Positions 10,778-21,649 of a DNA stretch of 64,000 bases are shown here, piece after piece. Within the stretch, counting starts at the first letter, position 1; every line of letters starts with the position of its first letter. The position numbers and the translations under genes are program-made. This stretch comes from Maylandia zebra. Its lineage: Eukaryota; Chordata; Actinopteri; Cichliformes; Cichlidae. The stretch lies in NCBI RefSeq assembly GCF_041146795.1, contig NC_135187.1, positions 5,901,556 to 5,965,555 on the forward strand. Reading direction: 5' to 3'. Under the pieces are notes generated by a model. That model searched no databases. It saw only the letters and a list, made by a program, of their open reading frames with translations, and had not been told where the DNA came from.

Positions 10778-12110
10778 CAATAGGGATGCAAATGCGTACG
10801 ATACAATCAACAAGCATAAACTAAGATTTACAAATGTGTGCAATAGGGCTGCCACAAACGATTATTTTGATAGTCGACTAGTCACCGATTATTTTTGCAA
10901 TTAGTCGACTAATCAGATCACGTATCCATTGGACATAAAACGTACAGCTTATTGCACCAGCATGTGTCTGCACTTATATAGCTATCACTAGCTTACAGCT
11001 TGACGTGTTTAAGGTATGTGCTAACCAAAAATAAAGATAAGATGATAGTTTATTAAATTTTAATGAAATTTGCAGATTGTCTCGGTGAAGTTTAATAAAC
11101 TCCTTGCTATCTAAAATATAACAGGACACTGGAATAAATTCTCGACCATATAAAACTTCTGTTTAATCAGTTTTCTGTTCGACATATATTCAGCTGTGTG
11201 AAAACTATAACTTTAATCTCAGCCAAACCGATTTACTCAGGAACAAACAAAACACTGAAAAAAGCCAAACAATAACATTTTTAAGTTATCTATAAGTGAC
11301 TTATATATCATGTTAAACCTGAGTAGTGAAAACAATGTGCCGGGAGTTGAACCTTGACCTCCCGGCCAGCTCGTCTCCAAAAATGTCGGCACACTTTTGC
11401 AAATATAGGATGTCTTGATAAATCAAGCAGATATTTGAAGTTTACATAGCTACATTCTTGCCTGAAAATATCTGAGTAATATTACAACTTAGTAGCTGCC
11501 GCCATTGTTGGAAACTGGAATTGGCTGAGCCAAGCTATGAATTCTGGAATAGGTTGGGTCAGGAAGGACACACCCGACCCATCCTTCAAATCTGGGGAAA
11601 TTAAGGATGCATTTGTCGGCCGCATTTGGAGAAGTCTTCGAATTTGGACAGCCTTTGTCACTGCCACTGTAACGTAATCGGCCTACAAATGCGAATTGTA
11701 TTTGGACACAGCTATGATACCGAAGACTGCTTCTTCTTCTTCTTCGGGGTTTAACGGCAGCTGGCATCCTTGTACATGCAGTGCTTCCATCTTCTGTTTC
11801 AGTCCGTTACTACACTCTTAAATCCTACTACTTATTCCTGCATCTTTCAGGATCTTACAAAGCTTCAAATGACACATCGACTATGAAATTAGTCGTCGAC
11901 GATTTTAATAGTCGACATAATCGTGACTAGTCAACGAATAGTGGCAGGCTTAGTGTGCAATAATTTGTGTGTAACTTTTGAGAACTTACAAGCACACCTT
12001 TCACTCGACGCACAAACACACAGCAATCTGGCCACACTTAAAACTATTTTACAAATGCATACATCCAAAAATGAATAAATACTGATCATTTACACACAAT
12101 TTATTAAGTT
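10778..12110 (+). repeat. Left arm of an inverted repeat (interrupted by hAT)
   Basis: The stretches 10778-10843 and 11961-12110 together match, in inverted orientation, 14155-14352. Shared words include AAACTAAGATTTRCAAATGT and GTGTGTAACTTTTGAG. The arm is split by the hAT element at 10844-11952. The bases 10304-10777 hold nothing I recognise. Confidence 0.6.
10844..11952. mobile_element. hAT-like non-autonomous element with perfect target duplication
   Basis: The left end is TAGGGCTGCCAC and the right end GTGGCAGGCTTA, inverted with one mismatch. The flanks are the perfect 8-base duplication gtgtgcaa (10836-10843 and 11953-11960). Sub-termini carry repeated AGTCGACTA words. No transposase frame is visible. 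Part of the interior (about 11330-11515) resembles 23285-23510. Confidence 0.85.
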
Positions 12111-12555
12111 CAGCTTCAGGAATCTGATAATTTTCTATTCCAAAAACCCTTTTTGTTCTGCCTTACTACAAAAAAATATATTTAGAATTAATTGATATTA
12201 TTTTCTCTGTCATCAGCTGTTCATGTTTATCCACAGTTGCATAAAGTCATTTCAATGGTCTGTACTGCCGGTGTCTGGTAAAATACCCTTGCATCATCAG
12301 ACCACTTTGTATTAAGTAAACATTTGTTGTGATTGTGTAAAGTTGAGAAAAGGTTATGCAACTTCACATGTTGGAGAAAACAATATGGCTTCTACCTCAG
12401 ACAGGTGCACCAAACTTGAACTTGTATATTACCAAAGAATTCTGCCATGGTCTTGGGTCTGTGACCCACTGTTTATGTCTTTTAGCTTTTGATTCTGGTT
12501 TATTCAGTATTTTGAGGTTTATTTTGTATTCCAAGTTTTGGTTCTTATTATAATA

Positions 12556-13471
12556 AGAAGTTTGCAGATGACACGGCCATCATGGGGTGTATCTGGGATG
12601 ATCAGGAAGAGGAGTACAGAAGTCTGGTGAGGAACTTTGTCGCATGGAGTCACACAAACCACCTGCAACTCAACACCTCAAAGACTAAGGAACTGGTTGT
12701 GGACTTCGGGAGGTCCAGAGAAAGTCCACTGCCGGTTCAGATAGAGGGGGAGGAGGTGGAGGTGGTCAACAAGTACAAGTACCTCGGGCTGTGGGTGGAC
12801 AATAAACTGGACTGGTCATGCAACACAGAGCACCTGTATAAAAAAGCCCAAAGCCGACTTTACTTCCTCAGGAGGCTGAGGTCTTTTAACATCTGCAGGA
12901 AGCTCCTGAGGATGTTTTACCAGTCAGTGGTTGCTGGAGTACTTTTCTATGCTGTGGTGTGCTGGGGGAGCAGCACAGCAAAGAAGGACTCATCCAGGCT
13001 GGAGAAACTGATCAGGAGGGCTAGCTCTGTGGTCGGCATGAAGCTGGACACTCTGGTGACAGTGGCAGAGAAAAGGACATTAAAGAAACTGATGGACATT
13101 ATGAACAATGCTGGGCATCCTCTGCACACGGCCATAAACAATCAGAAGAGTCTGTTCAGTGACAGGTTGCTTCTCCCCAAGACAAGAACTAACAGACTTA
13201 AAAACTCCTTTGTCCCACACACCATCAAACTGTTTAACTCCTCTCTGGAGGGGAGAGGGAGGGGAAACAGGAGGACAAAGGAGGGGGGAACAACTAAGCT
13301 GTAGTGCCTCTTCACCTCACTGTACAATACCTTGTGCAATACTTTTGTTAATAGTCAATGGTGCAATAGACCTCAATACTTGAAATGTGCAATTCACTTG
13401 TATTTTTATTTTTATTCCTATTTATTCTATTTATCCCCTTCATATATTTTATTTATATTTGTATCTGTATT

Positions 13472-13541
<70 letters not shown>

Positions 13542-13631
13542 ACATTCTGTAACTCTGTAACTTCTGTCGGTGCTGTGCTTTTTTGGAAACCGAATTTCCC
13601 AGAGGAACCCACCCGAGGGATTAATAAAGTT

Positions 13632-13632
<1 letters not shown>
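12556..13632 (+). pseudogene. CR1/Rex1-like LINE reverse transcriptase, 5'-truncated
   Basis: The frame opens with the catalytic KFADDTAIMG motif near 12561 and continues through LQLNTSKTKELVVDFG, YKYLGLWVDNKLDW and LYFLRRLRSFNICRKLLRM to a stop near 13304. This is the second half of a reverse transcriptase plus C-terminal tail. The last 240 codons are open, so the insertion is not old. The 5' two-thirds (endonuclease, first RT motifs) are missing, as usual for LINEs truncated on insertion. The element ends in the (TTATC)n run at 13634-13668. It lies inside intron 1 of MHC locus A in the opposite orientation. A second, shorter copy is at 23846-24128. Confidence 0.85.
13479..13541 (+). repeat. 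(GT)n-(AT)n microsatellite
   Basis: About 22 GT units are followed by about nine AT units, within the 3' untranslated part of the LINE. Confidence 0.95.
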
Positions 13633-13633
<1 letters not shown>

Positions 13634-13662
<29 letters not shown>

Positions 13663-13668
13663 TATCTT
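13634..13668 (+). repeat. (TTATC)n LINE 3' end
   Basis: Seven TTATC units mark the 3' terminus of the CR1/Rex1-like LINE. The sequence 13669-14154 holds no recognisable gene. Confidence 0.9.
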
Positions 13669-14154
13669 CTGTGTTTCATGTTTGTACATGAAACACCGAA
13701 GTACAATTATATTCCATGTTATAAAACAGGACGATCGAGAACTTGGTAACTTTTGGTAACTTTTCCCAGCACAAAAATGTCCAGCATGTAACAGCAGATT
13801 ATTTAAACCATATATTAACTTTTATAGTCCACTGTGTAGTGTCTTTAATTGGTAAATCACTTTTTCTAGATTTTTTTTTTAAGAAAACAAATGTCCACTT
13901 TATTTGGAAAAAAAAAAAACAACAACCAAAAAAAGCAGGTCTAAAATTGGAAGCACAGATGTCCCAGTTTTGAACTGGGACTTAAAGGCAGCTCACATTT
14001 GTGGAGCTAGAGCGTCAAATCATCACGTGAGCCTGCAAAGTGATTTGTGTGTATCAGGAGATTCGTCCACACAGTTTCAAGGTTTTGTGAGCGAGCAAGA
14101 GAGATGTTACGTATAGTTTTAGATATTTGTCCACGCAGAAAGGTATTTGAACGT

Positions 14155-14352
14155 CAAAATAAATCGTGTGTATTTATACAGATTTGAATGTACACATTTG
14201 TAAAATACTTTTACGTGTGGTCAAACTGCTTCGTATTTGTGTGTGGATTAAAATACGCGCTCCTATGTCCTCAAAAGTTACACACAAAATATTGCACACA
14301 TTTGCAAATCTTAGTTTACGCTTGTGCAGCATATCGTAAGCATCCTTTTTGA
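14155..14352 (-). repeat. Right arm of the inverted repeat
   Basis: Reverse complement of this stretch aligns with 10778-10843 plus 11961-12110. The two arms enclose the LINE at 12556-13668 and lie in intron 1 of locus A. Confidence 0.6.
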
Positions 14353-14484
14353 GGCAAATTTCTCTCCGCTTTTCCACTAACCTGGAACAGTTTCATATGT
14401 TATTAAAAATGATAAATTAATGCTAAAACTTAATGTATATGGTTCAGGCTATTTCAAGTAAAACGTTTTGGGGGTTTTTCTTAC

Positions 14485-14530
14485 CTGCAAATAAACCATG
14501 GCAAAAGAGAAGCAAGACAAATAGCTCCAT
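14485..14530 (-). CDS. Locus A exon 1, signal peptide
   Basis: ATG at 14530-14528 opens MELFVLLLFCHGLFA, a compact hydrophobic leader, followed by donor G|GTAAGAAA. Phase 1 matches the alpha1 exon start. Confidence 0.7.
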
Positions 14531-14597
14531 CGCTCTTTATCCTTATTGCGACAGGAAAAAGAAACCAAAACAAAACCGTTACTGGAGTGGCGTATCT

Positions 14598-14611
14598 GAA
14601 AAAGAAGTTTC
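14598..14611. promoter_or_regulatory. Possible interferon-response-like element
   Basis: GAAAAAGAAGTTTC about 70 bases upstream of the locus A start codon resembles, with a mismatch, the GAAANNGAAA core bound by IRF/STAT factors. MHC class I promoters commonly carry such sites. This is a weak motif match only. Confidence 0.25.
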
Positions 14612-14639
14612 AGCAGCCCCACCCACCTTTGTTGCGTTG

Positions 14640-15289
14640 AAGTTCTGCCTCCAAAGGGCATATCCTAACATAATTTAACCCGGAGAAAAAAATGCTTGAT
14701 ACGTTGTATTTTTAAAGGTTTGAAACACCCAAGATACATTTTGAAAACTTATATTCGCGGTGCGCTACGGACAGTACAGTAGTGCAATTCATCCTGATCG
14801 GTGATTGGTCAAAAGTCTACGGTGGCAGAAGAGGGAAGAAGAGCCTTGTGATTGGTGAAAAATGTGCAATGAAGGAGACTTCTCTTTTTCATTCAGTCTG
14901 TTGTCTTTTTTTCTTTATCAGGTGATGTTTCCAGCTCCTTTATCCCACCTGATGCCTGGACTGCTGTCTGTGGTCTTCAGCACGATCACAATGTGTTATT
15001 TATTTATTTTGATTGGTTTACAATGACAGGACAGTAAGCATTATCAGTGTATATTCCAATAAAAGCATCTAGTTGTTACTCCAACATCGATGAGGATTTT
15101 CTTTTGGCTCTTTTGAACCAACAGGTTGGAAGATCCCCTGAAATTAAAAGCAACTGAAAATCAATACCTTTCTTTTCTTCTGTGATTATTATGTGCAAAG
15201 AGTAGCCATAAGAGGAGTCTTTCAGGTTCTCCTGATGAGACAATGTAATTGTTTTACTTTTCTACTGGTAAAATCTGAAGGATCCTATA
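14640..15289. other. No recognised gene
   Basis: Upstream flank of locus A. I see no exon, promoter module or repeat end that I can name. Confidence 0.4.
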
Positions 15290-17220
15290 TCCTCTTATAT
15301 CTCCCCCCGAGGTGGAGGAAGATCTCAGCCTGGGCGTCTATTGGCTTGTGTAGTCTGGAAGATGTGTGGATGATGGGGTGGGTGCAGTTTTCTCTGTGGT
15401 GGGGTCGGGTGGACTGTCCCGGGCTCTGTGGGGCTGGGCGGCGCTGTTGAACTGGGCCCCGGTCCGGATGGGCCTGGGTCCCCTTTCCCTGGTGGGTTGC
15501 AGAGTATGGGGGTGCCTACTGGGGTCAGCGGGGGACCTGGCCCTAGGGAGGGGTCACTTGCCCCTCCCTTCCTTCCCTCCCCATCTCCAGCTGCCTCCCT
15601 CTTCCCGCTCCACCACAATCACCCACACATGCAGGGCCTTGGGGTAAAGGTGTGTCACCAGGGTGCAGGGGAGGAATCCCCCCCCCCCCCTCTGTCCCCT
15701 TCTGGCTGCCTGTGCCTCAATTTTATCCCACAACTTAGACATTCACATTACTCTCACTCTCATAACACATACATATAGGACCTTGGGGGTGGGCATGCTA
15801 CACGGAATCCAAAAGACCATCAGGGTGTACACCTCACCCCTGGCGTCGTTGCCCACCTCTCAATTTTAAATGCACGTAGACATTGAGGGCTAGCAGGAGG
15901 GACCATGCGCTTACCTGCTGCTCTCTGGCAGGTAGCTCCATGCCCTCCTGGGTTTTAAATGCACCTTAGAACACACATGCATCAACACTATAATGAGCGG
16001 GTGGAGGGAGGTTTGGAGTCTTCACACACCCCCATTCTCTGCTTCCTGTTGGAGCGGGGGGGGCTAGGAGGAGGAGTTGGCCGTCCGATTGGGGTCTGGA
16101 GTGTGGGGCCTCCCTGCTGCTGCGGAGTCGGGGCAGTCTGCTTCTCTCCACCCCAGGGAAAAGGGTAACACTACCTGGGTCTGGGTGCAGTTTCCCCCCT
16201 CCAGGGGCAGGGGTACCTAGACCTGGGGGCTTAGAGTACGCTTGGGGAGTGTGATCGTGTGTACAGTGTCTATTTATGTCTGTCTCCACGTTGGGTGAGT
16301 GTTGAGTAATTGAGAGCATGAGGGTGGGAATGGATGTTTGTATCTGTGTGTGCCTGTTTGTCTGTGTCTATATGTCAGGTCAGGTATGAGACGCCACCTC
16401 TCTGGGGACATCTCAGGCCCTCCAAGGTATGGAGGCCTATGTCCCCCCACCACTTCCCCTGCCAGTGGTGGACGCCCTCAGACATCGGTGCGTTGGTGGT
16501 TCTTTGTGTCCGGGGATGGGCGTCCAGGTACACACCGGCTCACTCCTGGTGGCTGCTTGTCGGGGCCTGGAGCCTGGGGCTCGCTCAGGCCACATCGGGG
16601 GTGGGGTGCCCTCGGCCTCTTGGCCCGGGCCTCAGTCACTCTGGCACAGCTGGCTGCCGGCGGAGCTCACGGGCACGTCACCCCCCCTGGCCTCTGGATG
16701 TCTGGAGTCTTGATCTCCTCCATACCTGCTTCATGCCCTGGAGGACGGGACTGTGGCCCCCCACACCCTCTAGCAGATCATTACATGAAGGAACCTTTTA
16801 AATACAAGCGCGTCCATGCTCACAGGTGTACACACGGGTGCTCACACACACAAACTACACCCTTTTTGGCTCCTACCTCAAAGCACACTGTGCGCTGTCG
16901 ATCTTACGTGCTGCACAATAATGTTTAATATTTAATATTTACTGTTATAGTCCCATAGATCATCGTGATGATGTTGTGTATTATATTGCTCTTTTTTTCT
17001 GCTTGTTTTCTCTTTTTTCTTTCTCAACAGGTGATCCAGGTGATTGATATGTATTTTGTGTCTGCTTATTTTATTGGTTTTTGTTTTTTGCCCTATATCA
17101 CCGTTCCTCTTCCCCGCTGTTTTTCTTTCCCTCTTTCTTTCTCCCCTTTCTTTTCCCCAGTCAAGTCTGTCCCGTATTTAGCAAGTGAAAATAAAATAAA
17201 ATAAAATAAACAATAAAAGC
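15290..17220 (+). mobile_element. L1-type LINE 3' end: GC-rich 3' untranslated region
   Basis: A long GC-rich stretch with many G- and C-runs ends in a pyrimidine-rich zone and (AAAAT)n at 17189-17215. The segment 16865-17060 closely matches the reverse complement of the 3' part of the L1 copy inside MHC locus B (29960-29745): both carry CCTCAAAGCACACTGTGCGC, then CAGGTGAYCCAGG and CT-rich tracts. I therefore read it as the 3' end of the same or a sister LINE, 5'-truncated. The long open frames here are by-products of GC-rich sequence. Confidence 0.55.
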
Positions 17221-17231
17221 AAAGGTGAATC

Positions 17232-17433
17232 TACGGAAGAGGATTAGGGCCACTGGAAAAAAAAATCTGAGAAAAAAGTCAGAATTCTGAGATTAAAGTC
17301 AGAATTCTGAGATTAAAGTCAGAATTCTGACTTTAATCTCAGAATTCTGACTTTTTTCTCAGAATTCAGGAAAAGAAGAAAAAAAAAAGACGTGCCCACT
17401 TTTTTTTTCCAGTGGCCCTAATCCTCTACCGTA
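17232..17433. mobile_element. Palindromic MITE
   Basis: The ends TACGGAAGAGGATTAGGGCC and its inverse (one mismatch, then CACTGG) flank an interior made of three 20-base units built around GTCAGAATTCTGAGATTAAA, followed by their inverse. The whole 200 bases could fold into one hairpin. TA at both outer edges suggests a Tc1/mariner-type target. No coding capacity. Confidence 0.7.
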
Positions 17434-18718
17434 CAGATGTGATAGTTGTGACAGTACAAAATGTGACAGCCAAAAGAAAAAAAAGTTCTGTTCAAATGTG
17501 TCAGTTTGAAAAGTTTGTACTGCTGAATAAGCTTAAAGAAAATCCAGAAAACCTTCAAAAATGCATGTTGCTTAAATTACAGCACAGCAGAGGCAGTTAA
17601 AATGTCAAAGTTGTGCAACCTCACAAGTCACATGCAAGAACTCAAGCAATTAATTCTCACACAAACATCTAATAAAATAATAAACTGATAACATTTTATT
17701 TCCAGACGGAATTCTTCTGCTGACATGCTTCAGATGTTTTGCTGCTATCTGGTAAATGGTGCCTGCGTTCTACACCATCCATTTGTTAGTGGCATAGCAT
17801 ACTGTTGTTATTAGATACATGAACATCCCTATAGCTAAAAACAGAGCAAAAATTAATTGAACTTTTTCTCAGCAGTGCACACACAGTGACTTTAACATAT
17901 AATGTACTGTATATTGCAGTGTACTATTAAAAATACAAAGCAATGCACGCATTTATGCACATGGCAGAAACTTTATCTTGCTTTTTTCAGAAAGACCCAC
18001 ATTTGTGATTTTAAACCTGGGTATACAATAATTCATTTTGGACAGGGCCTACATCCCTCTCTACCTCATGCCTCCTCCTCAGGTTTGCTGGTTTTTACTG
18101 AAGTTAATTGGCTGCAAATAAAATATAACACACTGTTGGGAGATCATCCTGGGATTGCAGCATCACAATAATTTGCCCCTCTTTGTAAATCTTATCCATA
18201 GTCTGTAAAATGAAATACATCTTTTTTATATATTTATCTGATGTGATCTAGTGGAACTTCTTTCATCCTCTCTGCTGAGGATTTCTGTGATGGTAAAATT
18301 CCATTCATCCATCACTTAAACACACTTTGATCAGTTAATATAGATCAGAGAGCTATAGATTATAGAGGTTATATAAATCTCTGTTCTTCGTGCAAGGCAA
18401 CAACTCAACAAGAAGTAGGTTTTATTATAACAGTGTTGTTGTAACAAGGACCCAGACTGACAGGCAGTTTTGCCAGCATGTGAATGTTCCTATATATGAG
18501 CACAGTGTTAAGCACATTCAGCACATTCAGTGGCACGCTCCTGCTCCAGCTACCTACTAAAATAGAGAAAGCATAACCACCAGATTGGGCCCAACTACCA
18601 GCCAGCCTCACTGCCACTTTCCCCTGAACCCACTGCCCCACCCACAGCATGAAATGGAAAATGCATTTACAATTAATGTTTTCATAAATAGTGTTTACAT
18701 TTACTTTGTTTATAATGT
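17434..18718. other. No recognised gene
   Basis: AT-rich sequence with a few short open frames. I recognise no exon or repeat end. Confidence 0.4.
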
Positions 18719-19009
18719 TGTGGCAGGGAGGTGTGATCTTTGGCTCCGCTGCAGAGGAGGGATGGTGCAGCGGGCTCGAGGGGCAGTGCCAGGGAGGCTG
18801 AGGTTCAGGTGGAGGGAATTAGCGTGATGAACTGTTCCTTTTTTAGTGATGCCAGGGACCAGCAGTGGAGAGTGGAGTGTGGAGCCAGCTAGAAACCTGT
18901 CCACGGAAAACTGAGAGGTGCCAAACTGGAAGCATTGTGTGTGCCATAACCTTTGAATAAAAAGCAATTAAACAGTTACTGAACACTGTATAGGTCCGAG
19001 TCATTCACA
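18719..19009 (+). mobile_element. Solo LTR with 5-base target duplication
   Basis: The block begins TGTGGCAGGG and ends CATTCACA (TG...CA), has AATAAA near 18956, and is flanked by the perfect duplication aatgt (18714-18718 and 19010-19014). That pattern fits an LTR left behind by recombination between two LTRs. Confidence 0.7.
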
Positions 19010-19142
19010 AATGTTAATTGTTTTCATGAGTGGTTTGGCCTTTGCAGTGAGTTATGGGATGGCATTTTCCCCTATTTGTTAAGGCTGGTCCCAGTGTATC
19101 CTATCCTAAAAGAGGATCCTATGCTTAGCATTTTTTATTTTC

Positions 19143-19932
19143 AGTGGAGATGACTTTCTTGAACTTAACATGGAGGTTGAGCTATCGACCGCTTCAAACC
19201 CTGCGGCTAAATGAACTAAACAGCAGTAATTTCATCTTGTTGACTACCTTCCATCAGACTGCAATTTCTGATATTATTTGTGTGTAGACACATTTAAGTC
19301 AAAGTACTTGAATCACAGATGGTGATAAAGAAAATCAGTGTTAAAACAATATTTACATCCTCAGTAAATTTAATAATCTAATTCAGTCAATATTGCAAGA
19401 ACTGCCTGCTCACTGTTGTACTATTGGTAAAATTTGTACAATTTTAGGTAAAGATTTACTTCAAGTCTTTAAAGAATAAGTACTTATTCTGTTTTACTAT
19501 TAAACACTTTAATCATCATAGTTTATAAAGTCAACTATTCATGAGCTAAACAAAAAGAGCTTGTAATAAGTTCCACTAAAGATTTGATATAATCTGCTAC
19601 GATAGTTTTTTTTCCTTTCCTCTGTTACTGTAGCACAGTTCCTGTTTGTCTTGGATCAATAAGGCTGTAGCGCCTCTTAGTGGCCATTAAATACTGTACA
19701 TTTCAATTAATGCACTGATTAAAATGAAAGACGCACTGATAGTTATTTAAATAAACATTATTCCAAACTAATGATACAAACTTTGTTTCTGATGTCTCTC
19801 CTCCAGAAGAGTCCCTCTTTTATAATCAGATACCATGGTACAGGTTTGTTCTGGAGAACAGACGAAGATGGGTTTTAAGAAGGCATGGACCACAGAGAAA
19901 TACTCTCTAACTATGATAGGACTTTCCAGATG
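19143..19932 (+). pseudogene. Decayed MHC class I copy: alpha2 and alpha3 scraps
   Basis: On the strand opposite to loci A-C, two short stretches resemble class I exons in the right order. At 19143-19210 the translation SGDDFLELNMEVE resembles the alpha2 strand NGEDFLELDLKTL of locus C. At 19798-19932 the translation includes LLQKSPS, then WRTDEDG, a stop, EGMDHREIL and RTFQMT, which tracks the alpha3 order LLQKTP...WRKDGE..EGVD..EILPN..GTFQ. The ATGFYP segment is mostly lost. Spacing of about 600 bases is reasonable for an intron. No alpha1 or transmembrane scrap was found. Confidence 0.6.
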
Positions 19933-20049
19933 ACTGCTTATGCGAGTCCTTCATCAGTTTGTGAGTTACTGTGTATTTTAGCTCTTTGGTGTACATAAGA
20001 GTGACATCATCACCACAATGAACAAATTAGTGAACAAAACAAACTCAGA

Positions 20050-20459
20050 TGGACCAGGTATCTACAAGGAGGAACAGGATGAGCACGACCAGTGCCCTAC
20101 AAAATGATCTCCAGCAGGCTACAAGCGTGATTTTCTCTGACAAAACAATCAGAAACGGACTTAATGAGGGTGACCTGAGTGCCCAACGTGCATTAGTGGG
20201 CCCTGTGCTCACTGCCTGGCACTGTGGAGCTCAATTAAGATTTGCCAAAGAAGAGCAGAATTCAGAATTACCAGGTCCATCACTGGTGCCCTGTGCTTTT
20301 CACAGATAAGAGCAGGTTCACCTTGAGCGCATGTGACAGACATGAGAGGTTCTGGAGAAGCTGTGCTTCTATGATTTCTGCAGTGATTGTTCTTGTCATC
20401 CTCATTTATACTCGTTATACTGGTGTCATTAAATATTGTTCCATTTCATTTTAAGGCTT
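20050..20459 (+). pseudogene. Tc1-like transposase relic
   Basis: Translation in shifting frames shows DLQQATSVIFSDKTIRNGL, then VLFTDKSRFTLSACDRHERF, a known Tc1-family order with the catalytic FTDE motif altered to FTDK. The C-terminal half and both terminal repeats are missing. Confidence 0.65.
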
Positions 20460-21300
20460 TCCTTGAACTGCAGTCTATTTAATCTATTTTTAGATTTGTT
20501 TTTCTAAAAGAAAATAGCTATGCGATGTCTGTTGTCTGTTTGTTTTTGATTTTTTTTGTCTGGCAACAAAAAGTCTTTGCATACAAATGTCTGACCATGT
20601 ACTAATTTACAACAAGTGTAACAACATGTTCACAATTGGCCTACAAAATTTTATTATTACCTTTGGGTAATAATACTGTAATACATTTCTTTGCACTCTG
20701 GGTAATATTGTGGTAGCTTGATCAAAGTAATGCATGAGCTAGCTGTGCCCCGAGAGCTGTTCTTTAAGTGATGATGTATGAATCCTGCTTCCGGGCCTAA
20801 ACTACTCTGTGTTTATTAAGCCTGTTGTACTGTTAAAATGTTTTAATGCTTTTTATCTTGTTCTATTACATCTGAACAAGCCCCTAAAAACAGTCAGTGA
20901 TCACTGTCAGCCTAACCATCAGAAACCCTTGCATTAACTTTTATCAAGTAGAAAAAAGTTAGCATTCATCCTCCAGCTTCACTGTGTTTATATTATGCTA
21001 ACATAGCTGTGTCACTAGCGATCAGGTAGCACATCACTATATACCAGCTAGCCCAACTTCAGTAACCCTACAGAAGTCACTGCTGTTAAGCTTTCTGTCT
21101 TCATTTATGTTGGACGTGGTAGCAGAGCTGGTATATCATGTTTAGGTGGAAACAAGCAATCTAACTTATAACTCTGTTAAATTTCATATATTCTGTTTTC
21201 ATGGATGCCTGGATGCTACACCTGGTAGAGCAGCCACACTGATCATTTTATTAAAGATGAAAGAATTTAGACAGTTTGTAACTCTCAGTGATGCCGCAGA
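20460..21300. other. No recognised gene
   Basis: AT-rich sequence. The words at 20585-20625 (ATGTCTGACCATGTACTA) recur at 27781-27800 downstream of MHC locus B, so part of this may be an old duplicated flank. Confidence 0.35.
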
Positions 21301-21306
21301 GTTCCT

Positions 21307-21645
21307 TTGACTTTGGGATCTGCAAAGGGGAACCTGTCAGTAGAGGAACGAAAGAGAAGGAACTGGGATAATCAAAAAAGAAGGAGAGAAAAAATTAACA
21401 GCCAGCCTGAGTTGAAGAAAGAGTTTCTCATAAAGGAAAGGGAAAGATGGAGAAATAGAGTGAAAGAGGGAAAAATAAAGAACATCAGTGATCTGAAAGA
21501 AAGAGAAAAAAGGCAGAAGAGAAGGTTTTGGAAAAAAGCACAGAGAGTCAAAAGGAGAGAAAGTCCAGCAGGGTCTAAACACACAACCACAGAGAACTTT
21601 AGGAATCAAGGAGTAGTAGGCAGCTACTTGCTGGTGAACTATTAA
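21307..21645 (+). CDS. Basic charged ORF, possible exon or transposon remnant
   Basis: An open frame of about 112 codons is extremely rich in Lys, Arg and Glu (LSVEERKRRNWDNQKRRREK; ERERWRNRVKEGKIKNISDL). It looks like a charged alpha-helical, possibly nucleic-acid-binding segment, and resembles multicopy fish ORFs with repeated ERxRWRxR / KRxxRRxWKKAQ patterns. The frame lacks a convincing ATG; a possible splice acceptor (CCTGTCAG) at about 21345 could make it an internal exon. I cannot assign a function. Confidence 0.35.
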   Translation: MTLGSAKGNLSVEERKRRNWDNQKRRREKINSQPELKKEFLIKERERWRNRVKEGKIKNISDLKEREKRQKRRFWKKAQRVKRRESPAGSKHTTTENFRNQGVVGSYLLVNY

Positions 21646-21649
21646 GATG

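Larger units (their letters stand above)
9266..14530 (-). pseudogene. MHC class I locus A: exons 1-3 only, probably truncated
   Basis: MHC class I heavy chains present peptides at the cell surface. Three exons with matching phase-1 splice sites are visible: signal peptide 14530-14485, alpha1 10303-10043 (261 bases) and alpha2 9544-9266 (279 bases). All are open. No alpha3, transmembrane or tail exon is found between 9265 and 1; that stretch holds transposons. Intron 1 is about 4.2 kb, swollen by a hAT element, inverted repeat arms and a LINE. Linking exon 1 to exons 2-3 over that distance is inferred from phase and order. Alpha1 lacks two residues usually tied to classical peptide binding: by my alignment position 7 is His, not Tyr, and position 84 is Gln, not Arg. 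It is either a pseudogene or a gene whose remaining exons diverged beyond recognition. Confidence 0.7.

Noticed and set aside
15325..16928. Several overlapping 90-196-codon frames on both strands
   Set aside because: GC-rich DNA lacks stop codons by chance. The translations are Pro/Gly/Trp-rich without domains, and the region matches a LINE 3' untranslated end.
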